Position numbers and translations under genes: made by a program | The notes under the pieces: model-generated | What the model was told of the DNA's origin: nothing | The model's input: only the letters and a program-made list of their open reading frames with translations | Databases searched by the model: none | Shown: one piece after another, positions 28,931 to 36,878 of the stretch | How positions within the stretch are numbered: the first letter of the stretch is position 1 | Layout of the letters: the number at the start of each line of letters is the position of its first letter | Assembly (NCBI GenBank): GCA_016709225.1 | Contig: JADJEE010000001.1 | Coordinates: forward strand, 62,001 to 126,000 | DNA: 64,000 nt | Direction of reading: 5' to 3' | Source: Deltaproteobacteria bacterium | GTDB lineage: Bacteria > Myxococcota_A > Polyangia > Nannocystales > Nannocystaceae

Positions 28931-29806
28931 CTACTCCGGGCAGTCGACGTCGATCAGTGTCACGTGGCCGCCGAGCGTCGGGAACGCCGGATGCAGCACC
29001 GTGCAGGTGCGCGTCGGATGGGTCGCCGTGATGGTCAGATCGCCGGCGCTCGAGTCCTCGACGTTGAAGTAGATGACGAACGGCAGCAGGCCGCTCTCGA
29101 CGGTGTTGCCGTCCAGCACCGGCGTGCCCATGGCGTCGACCGAATAGGAGGTCCCCGCCGGAGGCGGGGGATCGAGCTCGATCGCGGCCCCCAGCGCGGT
29201 GTTCTGCAGCACGCGCACGACGATGACACCCTTGGTCAGATCGGCCTCGGCCGGCATCATCGGCTCGAGGATCCCGACCTGCATCTCGACGGTCGAGATC
29301 GACACCTGCGCGAGCTTCTGGTTGTCGACGTCCTCGGTCGGGGTCTGCAGCGGCAGGATCGAGCCGAAGTGTTCGGCGGTCGGCTCGACCTTCACGAAGA
29401 TCTCGGTGTCGGGGGGCAGCGGCGCCAGGGTGTAGTTGCCGTCGGCGTCGGACACGGTCTCGAAGCCGGCCATGTCGAGCACCGAGATCTGCGCGTCGGG
29501 GATGCTGGCGAACAGCGGGAGGTCCTGCACCACGCCGCCAATCACGACATCGGCGGGGGCGGTGGTGCTGCTGCTGCCGGACTCGGCGCTGACGCTGCCG
29601 CCGTCGGACGAGGAGCTGTCGGCCTGGGCGGTCGTGCTCGAGCTGGAGCTGCCATCGGCGGTGGTCGACGACGTGCTCGAGCCGCCCTCACCGCCACCGG
29701 CGTCGTCGTCGTTGCCGCAGGCGCCCAGCGACGCGGCGAGGCACAGACAGGTCAGCGCACGCCATGCGCTGACGGGAGTTGGGATCGTAGCCGAGAACGA
29801 ACGCAT
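28931..29806 (-). CDS. Lipoprotein with a carboxypeptidase regulatory-like (CNA-B type) domain
   Basis: 291 residues from the ATG at 29806 (GGAGG eight bases upstream). The signal peptide ends in lipobox LGAC|G, followed by a long Ser/Thr/Asp linker. Residues ~85-150 match a carboxypeptidase regulatory-like beta-sandwich (GGVVQDLPLFASIPDAQISV, DADGNYTLAPLPPDTEIFVK). The C-terminal ~140 residues are beta-rich with a lone Cys pair (RTCTVLHP, DVDCPE). Such sandwiches usually serve as structural or binding modules on surface proteins. TGGTACACT lies 39 bases upstream. Confidence 0.75.
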   Translation of the reverse strand: MRSFSATIPTPVSAWRALTCLCLAASLGACGNDDDAGGGEGGSSTSSTTADGSSSSSTTAQADSSSSDGGSVSAESGSSSTTAPADVVIGGVVQDLPLFASIPDAQISVLDMAGFETVSDADGNYTLAPLPPDTEIFVKVEPTAEHFGSILPLQTPTEDVDNQKLAQVSISTVEMQVGILEPMMPAEADLTKGVIVVRVLQNTALGAAIELDPPPPAGTSYSVDAMGTPVLDGNTVESGLLPFVIYFNVEDSSAGDLTITATHPTRTCTVLHPAFPTLGGHVTLIDVDCPE

Positions 29807-29845
29807 GCGAAGCCTCCAAGGCAAGGGGTAAGAGAGCCGATGGCC

Positions 29846-29854
29846 AGTGTACCA
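29846..29854 (-). promoter_or_regulatory. Extended -10-like element TGGTACACT
   Basis: Minus-strand TGGTACACT ends 39 bases before the ATG at 29806. The leader would carry the GGAGG ribosome site, an example of the same element in a conventional leadered arrangement. Confidence 0.45.
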
Positions 29855-30047
29855 CGGCGTCGTTGGGCCCAAAGCGAGCGGCGGCGCGCTGGTGCACGGC
29901 GCCTTCGGGAGGCCGACACGTGATCGCGTGGGAACGCGCGTGGGCGTGGCGGGGCGACGCAGATCACGGCGGCTCGCGCAGGCCCGCCGCCGCGCGCCGC
30001 TTGCCCTTTGCGGATGCGCCCATGAGTGCGATAGAACCATCGTCACG

Positions 30048-31592
30048 ATGAAGCTTTCTTTGGCCGCGTGGGCTGTCGGCGTCGTCCCGATCACAACGTC
30101 GGCGGCCGTCGCCTTCGCGGCGCCCGGCTCGCAGGTCGGCGGCAATGCGGACGCCGGCGCGAGCACGAGCGTCGCGGCACCGACTGCGGCCGCGCCGCCC
30201 GCGGCCGACGCCAGCGCCGGCAAGCGGGGCAAGCGGGCCCGTGAGCCGCGACCCGACGCGGCCGAGCGCCGCGCTCGCTACCGTCGGCTGCCGTGGATCC
30301 GTCGCTACGCGCCGCAGCGCAACACCGGCGAGCTCGGCGTGTTTGCGGGCGTGTTCATCCCCAGCGAGGATCACGACCTCTACGATCCGGCCACACGTCC
30401 GCCCGAGCCGTTCTGGCGCGCGGGCGCGGACGTCGGTGCGCGTGCGGCCTTCTACCCACTGAAGGTGTTGGGCGCGGAGGTCGAGTTCAGCGCGATGCCC
30501 TCGCGCCTGCGCAACATCACCAACGACTTCGCGTTCGTGTATGGCTTCCAAGCCCACGTGGTGCTGCAGCTGCCCTACTACAACGTGATCCCGTTCTTCC
30601 TGGCCGGCGGTGGGCTGCTCGGCGTGCGCTCGAGCCCATTCGTGCTCGGTCGCGATGTCGATCCCGCGTTTCACTACGGCGGTGGCGTGAAGGTCAACCT
30701 CACGCCGGTGGTCGGCGTGCGCGTCGATGTCCGCAACATCGTCAGCTCCACCGAGGCCCTGCAGGGCAGCGGCGCGGCCAACGTGCAGGTGCTCGGTGGC
30801 CTCAGCTTCACGCTCGGGCGTCGGCCACCGCCGGCGCCGATCAAGCCGCCGCCGCCAGAGGATCCCGACCGCGACAAGGACGGCATCCTCAACCTGCAGG
30901 ACGACTGCCCCGACGTGGCCGGCGTCGCGCCACACGGCTGCCCCGATTCCGACGGCGACGGCTTCCGCGACGCCAAGGACAAGTGCCCCGAGGTCCCGGG
31001 CGTCGCGCCCGACGGCTGTCCCGTCAAGGACACCGACAACGACGGCTTCCTCGATCCCGACGACGGCTGCGTGTTCGAGCCCGAGACCAAGAACGGCTTC
31101 GAGGACGACGACGGCTGCCCCGACGAGCTGCCGCCCGCAATCAAGGTGTTCGACGGCAACATCGCCGGCATCGAGTTCGACTTCAACAAGGACACCATCC
31201 GTCCGGTCTCGCGCACGGTGCTCGACAAGGCCGTGGCGGTGTTGAAGGAGTACCCGGACGTGCGCGTGAACATCGTCGGTCACACCGACGACGTCGGCGC
31301 CGCGGAGTTCAACCTCGACCTCTCGCGTCGACGCGCCGAGGCGGTCAAGAAGTACCTCGTGGATCACGGCATCGACAGCGGTCGCGTGACCACCGAGGGC
31401 CGTGGCTCGACCGATCCAGACGTGCCCAACGACTCCGAGATCAACCGCGCGAAGAACCGTCGCATCGAGTTCGAGATCACCGCGGTCGATGCCACCGGCA
31501 CGCGGCCGCCGCGAACCGAGTCCGGCAAGGGCGGTGCGGACGCGAGCGCGACGCCTGGGCCGGACGCCGCGCCGGCCAAGCCGGCAGGCTGA
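30048..31592 (+). CDS. OmpA-family outer membrane protein with thrombospondin type 3 repeats
   Basis: 514 residues from the ATG at 30048, which gives a cleavable signal peptide (AVAFA|A). After an Ala/Pro and basic linker (~25-85), residues ~90-260 look like a membrane beta-barrel (GELGVFAGVFIPSED, AEVEFSAMPSRL, FHYGGGVKVNLTPVVGVRVDVR). Three calcium-binding TSP3 repeats follow (DRDKDGILNLQDDCPDVAGV, DSDGDGFRDAKDKCPEVPGV, DTDNDGFLDPDDGC). A C-terminal OmpA domain completes it (IEFDFNKDTIRPVS, VNIVGHTDDVGAAEFNLDLSRRRAEAVKKYL). It would span the outer membrane and bind peptidoglycan. This architecture is common and abundant in myxobacteria. Confidence 0.9.
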   Translation: MKLSLAAWAVGVVPITTSAAVAFAAPGSQVGGNADAGASTSVAAPTAAAPPAADASAGKRGKRAREPRPDAAERRARYRRLPWIRRYAPQRNTGELGVFAGVFIPSEDHDLYDPATRPPEPFWRAGADVGARAAFYPLKVLGAEVEFSAMPSRLRNITNDFAFVYGFQAHVVLQLPYYNVIPFFLAGGGLLGVRSSPFVLGRDVDPAFHYGGGVKVNLTPVVGVRVDVRNIVSSTEALQGSGAANVQVLGGLSFTLGRRPPPAPIKPPPPEDPDRDKDGILNLQDDCPDVAGVAPHGCPDSDGDGFRDAKDKCPEVPGVAPDGCPVKDTDNDGFLDPDDGCVFEPETKNGFEDDDGCPDELPPAIKVFDGNIAGIEFDFNKDTIRPVSRTVLDKAVAVLKEYPDVRVNIVGHTDDVGAAEFNLDLSRRRAEAVKKYLVDHGIDSGRVTTEGRGSTDPDVPNDSEINRAKNRRIEFEITAVDATGTRPPRTESGKGGADASATPGPDAAPAKPAG

Positions 31593-31673
31593 CGTCGCGC
31601 GTGTCCACGGCCGCCGCGGAGACGACGGCGGCCGCGGCCGCAGGTCCGGCCTCGCCCGTATCCCCCGGCGGTC

Positions 31674-31682
31674 TGCTAGCGT
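31674..31682 (+). promoter_or_regulatory. Extended -10-like element TGCTAGCGT, 7 bases before a lipoprotein start
   Basis: TGCTAGCGT ends seven bases before the ATG at 31690. Transcription about seven bases downstream of the hexamer would start at the A of the ATG. Confidence 0.55.
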
Positions 31683-31689
31683 GGGTGGC

Positions 31690-33477
31690 ATGGCGACGTG
31701 CATGCGGATCGTGCTCCCGCTCCTGCTGTGCACGGCGTCGGTGGCGGCGTGCAGCAGCGAGGGCCCACGCGCAGGCTTCGGCGACGGCTCGCTGTCGCAG
31801 GGCGAGAGCACGCGCGGCGATGGCAGCAGCGGCGGCACCGTCGACGGCGGCGACGCTGCGGCGTGCAGCGCCAGCGCCGAGTGCCCGCCGGGCGAGACCT
31901 GCCAGGGAGGGGTCTGTGCGCCGGGTTGCGACGCCCAGCAATCGTGCGCGGGCGAGCTGACCTGCTGCGGCGCTTGTGTCGACGTCACGACCGATCTGGC
32001 CCACTGCGGCGGCTGCAACTCGCCGTGCGGCGAGGTCGTGCACGGCACGCCGGCATGCGTGGCCGCGGCCTGCACCAACGTCTGCGACGATGGCTACGGC
32101 GACTGCGATGGCGACGCCAGCAACGGCTGCGAGGCGCTCGGCGACTGCGCGTGCGCGCCGGGGGCGAGCCAGGACTGCTACACCGACGATCCCGAGACCC
32201 GCAATGTCGGCACCTGCAAGGACGGCACGCAGACGTGCAACGAGGCCGGCACCGCGTGGGGGGCCTGCACCGGCGACGTGACACCCGTCGTCGAGATCTG
32301 CAGCAACGGCCTCGACGACGACTGTGACGGCGCCGCCGACGAGGACGCCGACGTCGACGGCGATGGCTTCAGCGCGTGCGGCGGAGATTGCTGCGATGAG
32401 GTCGGACCCGCCTGTGCCAACCCCGAGCTCGTCAACGCCGGCGCGTTCGAGGTGCCCGACAACGACGTCGACGACGATTGCGACGGCGGTGTCGACAATC
32501 CCCTGCCGGCGTGCGACGCCGGCCTCGCCAGCAACTCCGCCGATCCGCTCGAGTACGCCCAGGCCATCGATCTCTGCCAGGTCACCCAGGAGGTCGTGGC
32601 GGACCCGGCCGATCGCGTGTGGGGCGTGATCGAGGGCGAGTTCACCCTCGCGAGCGGCATCGGTGTGCCGGCGGCGATGTCTCGCTCGATCCGCGATGGC
32701 TTCGGCAACGCCATCACCAACCGCAGCGGTGGCCGTCTCGCGGTGCTCTCGACCGGGCGCGCGGCCGATCACGCCGACGATGCCAATCCCGCCTATGCGG
32801 CGTTCCAGCTGGGGCAGTCGATGGGCACCACCAGCGCCTATCCGACGGATTGGTACACCGCCAACGGCAGCGATCTGCCGAACGCGCCCGGCTGCACCTC
32901 GCCGATCGACGCGAACGCGCAAGACCCCATCATGCTGCGGCTGCGCGTGCGGGTGCCGACCAACGCGAATTCGTTCGCGGTCGACATGTATTTCCTATCG
33001 GCCGAGTACCCGGAATACGTGTGCACGGCGTTCAATGACTTCTTCGTCACGTTGGTCGACTCGACCGCCGACAATCCCGCCGACAAGAACATCGCAATCT
33101 ACGACGACGGCATGCAGACGTGGCCGGTCGGGGTGAACATCCTGGCCGCCGCCGACGGGCTGTTCACGGCCTGCAGCAACGGCGACATCAGCCAGTGCGG
33201 GGTCGCGAGCGCCTACGCCGGCTGCACCGGCAACGCCGAGCTCGCCGGCACCGGCTTCGATACCCCGGGCGCGGTCACCTATACGTGCGACTGGGGCGGT
33301 GAGACCGGCGGTGGCACCGGCTGGCTCACGATGAGCGGCAACGTCACGCCCGGCGAGGTGATGGAGATCCGCTTCGCGGTCTGGGACACCTCGGACCACG
33401 TCTTCGACTCGTTGGTGCTGCTCGACAACTGGGTGTGGTCGGTGCAGGCGTCCGAGCCCGGTGTGATGCCCGGCTGA
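31690..33477 (+). CDS. Lipoprotein with putative metal-binding Cys motif and choice-of-anchor L domain
   Basis: 595 residues from the ATG at 31690; signal peptide ends in VAAC|S. Cys-rich modules occupy residues ~58-150 (CSASAECPPGETCQGGVC, LTCCGACVDVTTDLAHCGGC). Next is a MopE-type 'putative metal-binding motif' block (EICSNGLDDDCDGAADEDADVDGDGF, and DNDVDDDCDGGVDN). The C-terminal ~320 residues match the choice-of-anchor L fold: FTLASGIGVPAAMSRSI, then FAVDMYFLSAEYPEYVCTAFNDFF. Choice-of-anchor domains occur in large secreted proteins that are retained at the surface. The acidic loops probably bind Ca2+ or Cu. It is convergent with the kinase gene. Confidence 0.85.
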   Translation: MATCMRIVLPLLLCTASVAACSSEGPRAGFGDGSLSQGESTRGDGSSGGTVDGGDAAACSASAECPPGETCQGGVCAPGCDAQQSCAGELTCCGACVDVTTDLAHCGGCNSPCGEVVHGTPACVAAACTNVCDDGYGDCDGDASNGCEALGDCACAPGASQDCYTDDPETRNVGTCKDGTQTCNEAGTAWGACTGDVTPVVEICSNGLDDDCDGAADEDADVDGDGFSACGGDCCDEVGPACANPELVNAGAFEVPDNDVDDDCDGGVDNPLPACDAGLASNSADPLEYAQAIDLCQVTQEVVADPADRVWGVIEGEFTLASGIGVPAAMSRSIRDGFGNAITNRSGGRLAVLSTGRAADHADDANPAYAAFQLGQSMGTTSAYPTDWYTANGSDLPNAPGCTSPIDANAQDPIMLRLRVRVPTNANSFAVDMYFLSAEYPEYVCTAFNDFFVTLVDSTADNPADKNIAIYDDGMQTWPVGVNILAAADGLFTACSNGDISQCGVASAYAGCTGNAELAGTGFDTPGAVTYTCDWGGETGGGTGWLTMSGNVTPGEVMEIRFAVWDTSDHVFDSLVLLDNWVWSVQASEPGVMPG

Positions 33478-33487
33478 CGCGGGAGCG

Positions 33488-35320
33488 TCACGGCCAGCGG
33501 GCGACGCACAGCGCCTTGGGGCGGCGCTCGGTGGCCGCAATCGACTCGCGATGTCCGGTCGGGAAGGTCACCACGAGGGCCTTGCCGTGCCACAGCGCGG
33601 AGGTCCAGTAGCGCCCCTTGCGACCGAGTGCGGCGAACTTGGTGGCGACCGCGGGGTTGGGCAGCTCCCAGCGACGGATGCCGAGGTGCTCGGTGATCGC
33701 GAGCGCCTCGCAGTAGTCCTTCGCGGCCTTGTGCGGGCCGGCGGGCCCGGGCTTCGCGAGTGCCACGAAACGACCCGCCCGCAGCACGCCCGGTGGATCG
33801 ACCGGCGGCGGTTCGCCCGTGCCGGTGGCGCGGGCGGGGCCGTCGTCGTCGCCATCGCTCTCGGTCGGCGCGGCCGCGCCGGTGGTCGACTCGTACGTGC
33901 CGGTGGTCGCCTCGGGCGTGCCGGTGGTCGCCGCGGCGTCGCCGGCCTCGTCGGCGGTGGCGGACGCGTCGGGCGCGGCGGCTTCTTGCTCGGGCAGCGC
34001 CGTGGTCGACGGCGGCTCGGGGACCGCGGGCGAGGTCTCGGCGGTGGTGACCGGCGCGTTCGCACCGTCGTTCGCGGGCGTGTCGGGAGCCGGCGCGGCG
34101 TCGGTCGACGTCGGCGCACGTGGCTGCGCCTGCGCGCTGCCGTCGACGTCGTCGGCCCGCGAGCGCCACGCAATTGCTGCCGCGACCCCTCCGAGACCGA
34201 CGATCGCCGCCGCACCCCACCACCGCATGCGCGTGGTCTTGGGCGCGGGCGCGCCGGTGGCGAGCGCGTCGGGAGCGTGCGGATCCCACTGGCGCGTGAG
34301 GGCGTCGCCGCTGGTGGCGGCCTTGGGCGGCGGCTCCGGCTCGCCCGCGAGCGCGCGTTGCCGCAGCGCCTCGAAGTCCCGGGTGCCGGGGTCGAAGGCG
34401 GCCAACGCCTCGTCGAGCGCGGCAACATCGGCGAATCGTTGGTCGGGATCTTTGCGCAGACACCGTGCGACGATGTCGCCGAGGCCGGGCGGAAGATCGG
34501 GCGCCAGCGTGTGCAGCGGTCGCGGTTCTTCGCTCGAGACCATCAACAACGTCGCCGCGACTGTCGGACCGCCGAATGCATTGCGACCACCCAACACGCG
34601 ATAGAGAATCGCGCCCATCGCCCAGAGGTCGGTGCGCGGCTCGGCGAATGCGGCCCCGCGGAATTGCTCGGGTGCCATGTATTCGGGGGTCCCGAGCAGT
34701 GCGCCGTGCTGGGTCTGGGTCTCGCCGGTGCCGTCGGTGAACTTCGCGACCCCGAAGTCCATCAGCTTGACGATGGGCTCCGCGCCGGGCGGGCAGTGCA
34801 GGAAGAGGTTCTCGGGCTTGAGATCGCGGTGGACGATGCCGGCCCGATGCGCGGCCTGCAGACCGCGCAGCGCCTCGCGGACCAGCGGCACCGCGACCGC
34901 GGGCGGCAATCGTTCGCCGCCCGCGACCAGCTCCCCGAGGCTGCGGCCCTTGAGGAACTCCATCACGATGTAAGGCCCGATCGGCGAGCGCCCGGAGTCG
35001 AGGATGTCGCAGATGTTGGCGTGGCCGATGCGACCGGCCGCGCGGGCCTCGGCGCGGAACCGTGCGACCAGCTCGTCGTCGCGTGCGACCTCCGGGCGAA
35101 TCAGCTTGATCGCGACGTGCCGATCGACGCGTTCGTTGCGCGCCAGCCACACCGAGGCCATGCCGCCGCGGCCGATGCAGCGGATCAGCGAGAAGCGGCC
35201 GTCGAGCCGGCGCCCCTCGAGCGGCAGGAGCATGTCGGTCTCGGGGCAGCGCAGGATCGTCGGCGCGTGGGTCTGCCCGCAGTGGGGGCACGGCGCGAGC
35301 GCGGCGACCGAGGTGGGCAT
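33488..35320 (-). CDS. Hanks-type serine/threonine protein kinase, membrane-anchored, with N-terminal zinc-ribbon-like motif
   Basis: 610 residues from the ATG at 35320. An N-terminal CPHCG..CPET cluster (residues 11-26) resembles a zinc ribbon. The kinase domain spans ~40-310: IGRGGMASVWLA glycine loop, K72 in VAIKLI, HRDLKPEN at 164-171, DFG at 188-190, and GTPEYMAPEQ activation-loop end. After a short linker a single transmembrane helix (WWGAAAIVGLGGVAAAIAW) leads to a Thr/Ala/Pro-rich region and a small C-terminal domain of ~90 residues outside the membrane. It probably senses an envelope signal. Typical of the large myxobacterial kinase set. TACCCT lies 12 bases upstream. Confidence 0.93.
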   Translation of the reverse strand: MPTSVAALAPCPHCGQTHAPTILRCPETDMLLPLEGRRLDGRFSLIRCIGRGGMASVWLARNERVDRHVAIKLIRPEVARDDELVARFRAEARAAGRIGHANICDILDSGRSPIGPYIVMEFLKGRSLGELVAGGERLPPAVAVPLVREALRGLQAAHRAGIVHRDLKPENLFLHCPPGAEPIVKLMDFGVAKFTDGTGETQTQHGALLGTPEYMAPEQFRGAAFAEPRTDLWAMGAILYRVLGGRNAFGGPTVAATLLMVSSEEPRPLHTLAPDLPPGLGDIVARCLRKDPDQRFADVAALDEALAAFDPGTRDFEALRQRALAGEPEPPPKAATSGDALTRQWDPHAPDALATGAPAPKTTRMRWWGAAAIVGLGGVAAAIAWRSRADDVDGSAQAQPRAPTSTDAAPAPDTPANDGANAPVTTAETSPAVPEPPSTTALPEQEAAAPDASATADEAGDAAATTGTPEATTGTYESTTGAAAPTESDGDDDGPARATGTGEPPPVDPPGVLRAGRFVALAKPGPAGPHKAAKDYCEALAITEHLGIRRWELPNPAVATKFAALGRKGRYWTSALWHGKALVVTFPTGHRESIAATERRPKALCVARWP

Positions 35321-35332
35321 CGTGGCGCGGCC

Positions 35333-35338
35333 AGGGTA
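35333..35338 (-). promoter_or_regulatory. -10-like element TACCCT upstream of the Ser/Thr kinase gene
   Basis: Minus-strand TGTTACCCT; the hexamer ends 12 bases before the ATG at 35320, giving a leader of only a few bases. Confidence 0.4.
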
Positions 35339-35478
35339 ACACGCCGTGCCGATTGCGGACGCCGTCCGCGAGCCGGCCGCGCCGACGGACCACAAGTCGC
35401 CGCGCGCCGCGACGATGCCCGTCCATGGCCATGCGCTCGCCACGAAGCTCTCGCGTTCGTCGTTCCCCCGCAGGTGCA

Positions 35479-36279
35479 ATGCCGCCGCTGGCGATCGCGC
35501 TCGGCATCCTGCTGACCGTCGTGGCCCCAGCGGCGTGCGAGCACGGCAACGCGAGCGCGCCGCCCCTGCCGCCCCGGGCAGCGCACGGGATCACATCGCC
35601 CGAGCTGCAGGCGGCGATCGACGCATGGCGCGAGGACGACGACGTCGGCCCGCTGCAGCGCTACCTCGAGCAGCATCGCGACGACGAGAGCCTCGGAGTC
35701 TGGCGCGAGGTGGTGGCGCTGCACGACTACGACCGCGCACGGCCGATCATCGACGAGCAGCGGCGCACGGCCAGCCCGGCGCAGCTCGGGCGCATCGCCG
35801 AGCGCTATCCGGACACCATCGCAGGTCAGCTCAGCGCGGCCACGCTGCTCTCCGACGTCGTCGACGCGCTCTACCGCGAGCCCGCCGGTCCGCTCGTGAT
35901 CGACTTCCTCGACGGCGGCACCGCGTGGTGTCACGCCCGCGAAGACGCCAAGGGTGGTCACGGTGCGGCGTGTCGCGAGGCGCAGGCGATTCGTCGCAGT
36001 CACGCGGTCACCGTGCAGCGACGACTCTCGAGCGCGCTACAGGCCGATGGCTGCGCGGCGACGATGGCCACCTGCAATTGGTGGATCGCGCGCTATCCCG
36101 ACGCGCCGGAGACCGCTGCCATCGTGGCCGCGTCGCGCGAGGTGTGGCAGCGTCGCGCCCATCCCCACTGGCAAGGTGGCGAGCATGCACGCTGCGCCCT
36201 GCGGTGTGCGAAGACATGTCGTGAGCGTGCGACCCCGCTCGACGACGGTTGCTACGATCCCTGCTACGCGGGCTGTTGA
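35479..36279 (+). CDS. Lipoprotein, helical, with Cys-rich C-terminus
   Basis: 266 residues from the ATG at 35479 (CAGG site upstream). The signal peptide ends in VAPAAC|E. The body is helical, with tetratricopeptide-like spacing in places (LQAAIDAWREDDDVGPLQRYL; AQLGRIAERYPDTIAGQLSA; CNWWIARYPDAPETAAIVAA). It closes with a dense Cys cluster (CALRCAKTCRERATPLDDGC, then YDPCYAGC). It starts divergently from the kinase gene, sharing a 158-base upstream region. The family is not recognised; a periplasmic scaffold or binding protein is possible. Confidence 0.65.
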   Translation: MPPLAIALGILLTVVAPAACEHGNASAPPLPPRAAHGITSPELQAAIDAWREDDDVGPLQRYLEQHRDDESLGVWREVVALHDYDRARPIIDEQRRTASPAQLGRIAERYPDTIAGQLSAATLLSDVVDALYREPAGPLVIDFLDGGTAWCHAREDAKGGHGAACREAQAIRRSHAVTVQRRLSSALQADGCAATMATCNWWIARYPDAPETAAIVAASREVWQRRAHPHWQGGEHARCALRCAKTCRERATPLDDGCYDPCYAGC

Positions 36280-36317
36280 GGCCGCGCGCCCGCGTGCGCG
36301 AGGGAAGTGGCGACGCC

Positions 36318-36770
36318 TCAGCCCGAGTACGTGGTGCCGCGCGCCTTGCCGTGCGACTTGATCTTGCCCTCGGCGAGGAGGCGATGCAGCGCGGTGCGCA
36401 TCTGCAGCGGCGTACCACCCAGGCGCTTGCGCAGGTCGGCAGCCTTGATGCGGCCCTTGGCGCCCTTGATGGTCGCGAGCACGGATTCGTCGAACTTCGC
36501 GCGGCTCGACGGCGCACGGGTATCGACGCCCGCCTTCTTGGCGCCCTCGGCCTTGGCGGCCGGCTTGGTGGCCGCCGGGGCGGCCTTCTTGGCGCCGCGC
36601 TTGCCCTTGGCCGCGCCGCGCTTGCCCTTGGCGGGGCGGGCGATGGCTGGGGCGGCCGCCGCACGGCTGCCGAATGCCAGCTCGACGAGGGTGGCAACGC
36701 TGTGCCCGCTACGCTGCGCGAGCTCGGCGACCGTCATTCCAGAGACGAGGTTTTCGAGGGAGGTGCTCAC
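36318..36770 (-). CDS. Winged-helix DNA-binding protein with histone-H1-like Lys/Ala linker
   Basis: 150 residues from a GTG at 36770. Residues 1-40 form a small helical domain (TSLENLVSGMTVAELAQRSG). Residues ~45-82 are a Lys/Ala/Pro linker (AKGKRGAAKGKRGAKKAAP) like eukaryotic histone H1 tails. Residues ~90-150 resemble a winged helix (FDESVLATIKGAKGRIKAADLRKRLGG, LHRLLAEGKIKSHGKARGTTY). Myxobacteria have several nucleoid proteins with such H1-like tails. It is probably a nucleoid-associated protein or regulator. TATCTG ends eight bases before the GTG, consistent with a leaderless start. Confidence 0.75.
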   Translation of the reverse strand: MSTSLENLVSGMTVAELAQRSGHSVATLVELAFGSRAAAAPAIARPAKGKRGAAKGKRGAKKAAPAATKPAAKAEGAKKAGVDTRAPSSRAKFDESVLATIKGAKGRIKAADLRKRLGGTPLQMRTALHRLLAEGKIKSHGKARGTTYSG

Positions 36771-36878
36771 GGGGAGAGCAGATACCACGGGCGTCCGAAA
36801 TGCAACAGGCAGCCCCCCGCGATTCGTGCGCGCCGGCGGGGCCGCCACCCCGCTTCGTCGGCATCATCGCGACGCCCG